Assembly (NCBI GenBank): GCA_002479245.1
Contig: DLMG01000382.1
Location: 1-6,191 of the forward strand
DNA: 6,191 bases
DNA from: Verrucomicrobia subdivision 3 bacterium UBA7542
GTDB lineage: Bacteria; Verrucomicrobiota; Verrucomicrobiia; Limisphaerales; UBA11358
Direction of reading: 5' to 3'
The first letter of the stretch is position 1; each line of letters begins with the position of its first letter. The position numbers were made by a program, and so were the translations under genes. Shown piece by piece: positions 6,111-6,191 of the stretch. The notes beneath the pieces were generated by a model. That model had not been told where the DNA came from and ran no database searches. It saw only the letters and a program-made list of their open reading frames with translations.

Positions 6111-6191
6111 TCAATTGGCCGCGCCGCCGAGCATCCGCACTTCGCGTTGCGGGAAGGGAATTTCGATTTTGTTCGCGCGGAATTGCTCGAC
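6111..6191 (-). CDS. C-terminal end of a probable MscS-family mechanosensitive channel (partial)
   Basis: Only the last 26 codons and the stop are in the window; the gene continues past its right edge. The minus-strand translation contains FRANKIEIPFPQREVRML followed by a short tail. The IPFPQR motif after a short helix is characteristic of the end of the cytosolic domain of MscS-like small-conductance channels, which release osmolytes on hypo-osmotic shock. The channel pore and most of the protein are not visible, so the call rests on this short motif alone. It converges with the superoxide dismutase gene. Confidence 0.6.
   Translation of the reverse strand, partial: VEQFRANKIEIPFPQREVRMLGGAAN

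Overview
The window looks like a chromosomal segment from a member of the Verrucomicrobiota (Pedosphaera/Limisphaera-like). This is inferred from two exosortase-type PEP-CTERM proteins ending in an LLRRHQR tail, and from the many short palindromic repeats scattered between and inside genes. No rRNA or tRNA gene, CRISPR array or transposase gene was seen.

Left part (1-2188), minus strand. Two unrelated secreted proteins lie head to tail: a 216-aa PEP-CTERM surface protein (232-882) and a 302-aa six-repeat beta-propeller-like PEP-CTERM protein (1173-2081). The first is followed by a clear intrinsic terminator (163-193). Their bodies are unrelated, but they share two DNA modules. The last ~84 bp, encoding the sorting tail, is about 92% identical. 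A ~95-bp non-coding element upstream of each (1001-1095 and 2114-2208) is about 72% identical without gaps. The result is a cassette-like layout of shared upstream element, variable cargo and shared tail.

Middle (2189-4097), plus strand. A remnant of a DUF2779-type PD-(D/E)XK protein begins where the second upstream element ends, and it lacks most of its length. Next is mutY (2619-3941), an adenine DNA glycosylase with all catalytic and Fe-S residues. It carries two in-frame insertions made of repeat DNA: a GA-rich/heptad-repeat block and a 103-bp inverted-repeat element. A third, REPIN-like double hairpin (3969-4037) fills the gap after mutY.

Right part (4098-6191). An IscS/NifS-type cysteine desulfurase (4098-5252) is followed 58 bp later by an exported Mn-type superoxide dismutase (5311-6099) with a Tat-like signal peptide, whose cleavage region has been tandemly duplicated. 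The window ends in the convergent 3' end of a probable MscS-family channel gene on the minus strand. MutY (oxidised-guanine repair, Fe-S protein), cysteine desulfurase (Fe-S supply) and superoxide dismutase share an oxidative-stress/Fe-S theme. Co-regulation is only inference, and the REPIN between mutY and the desulfurase probably separates them.
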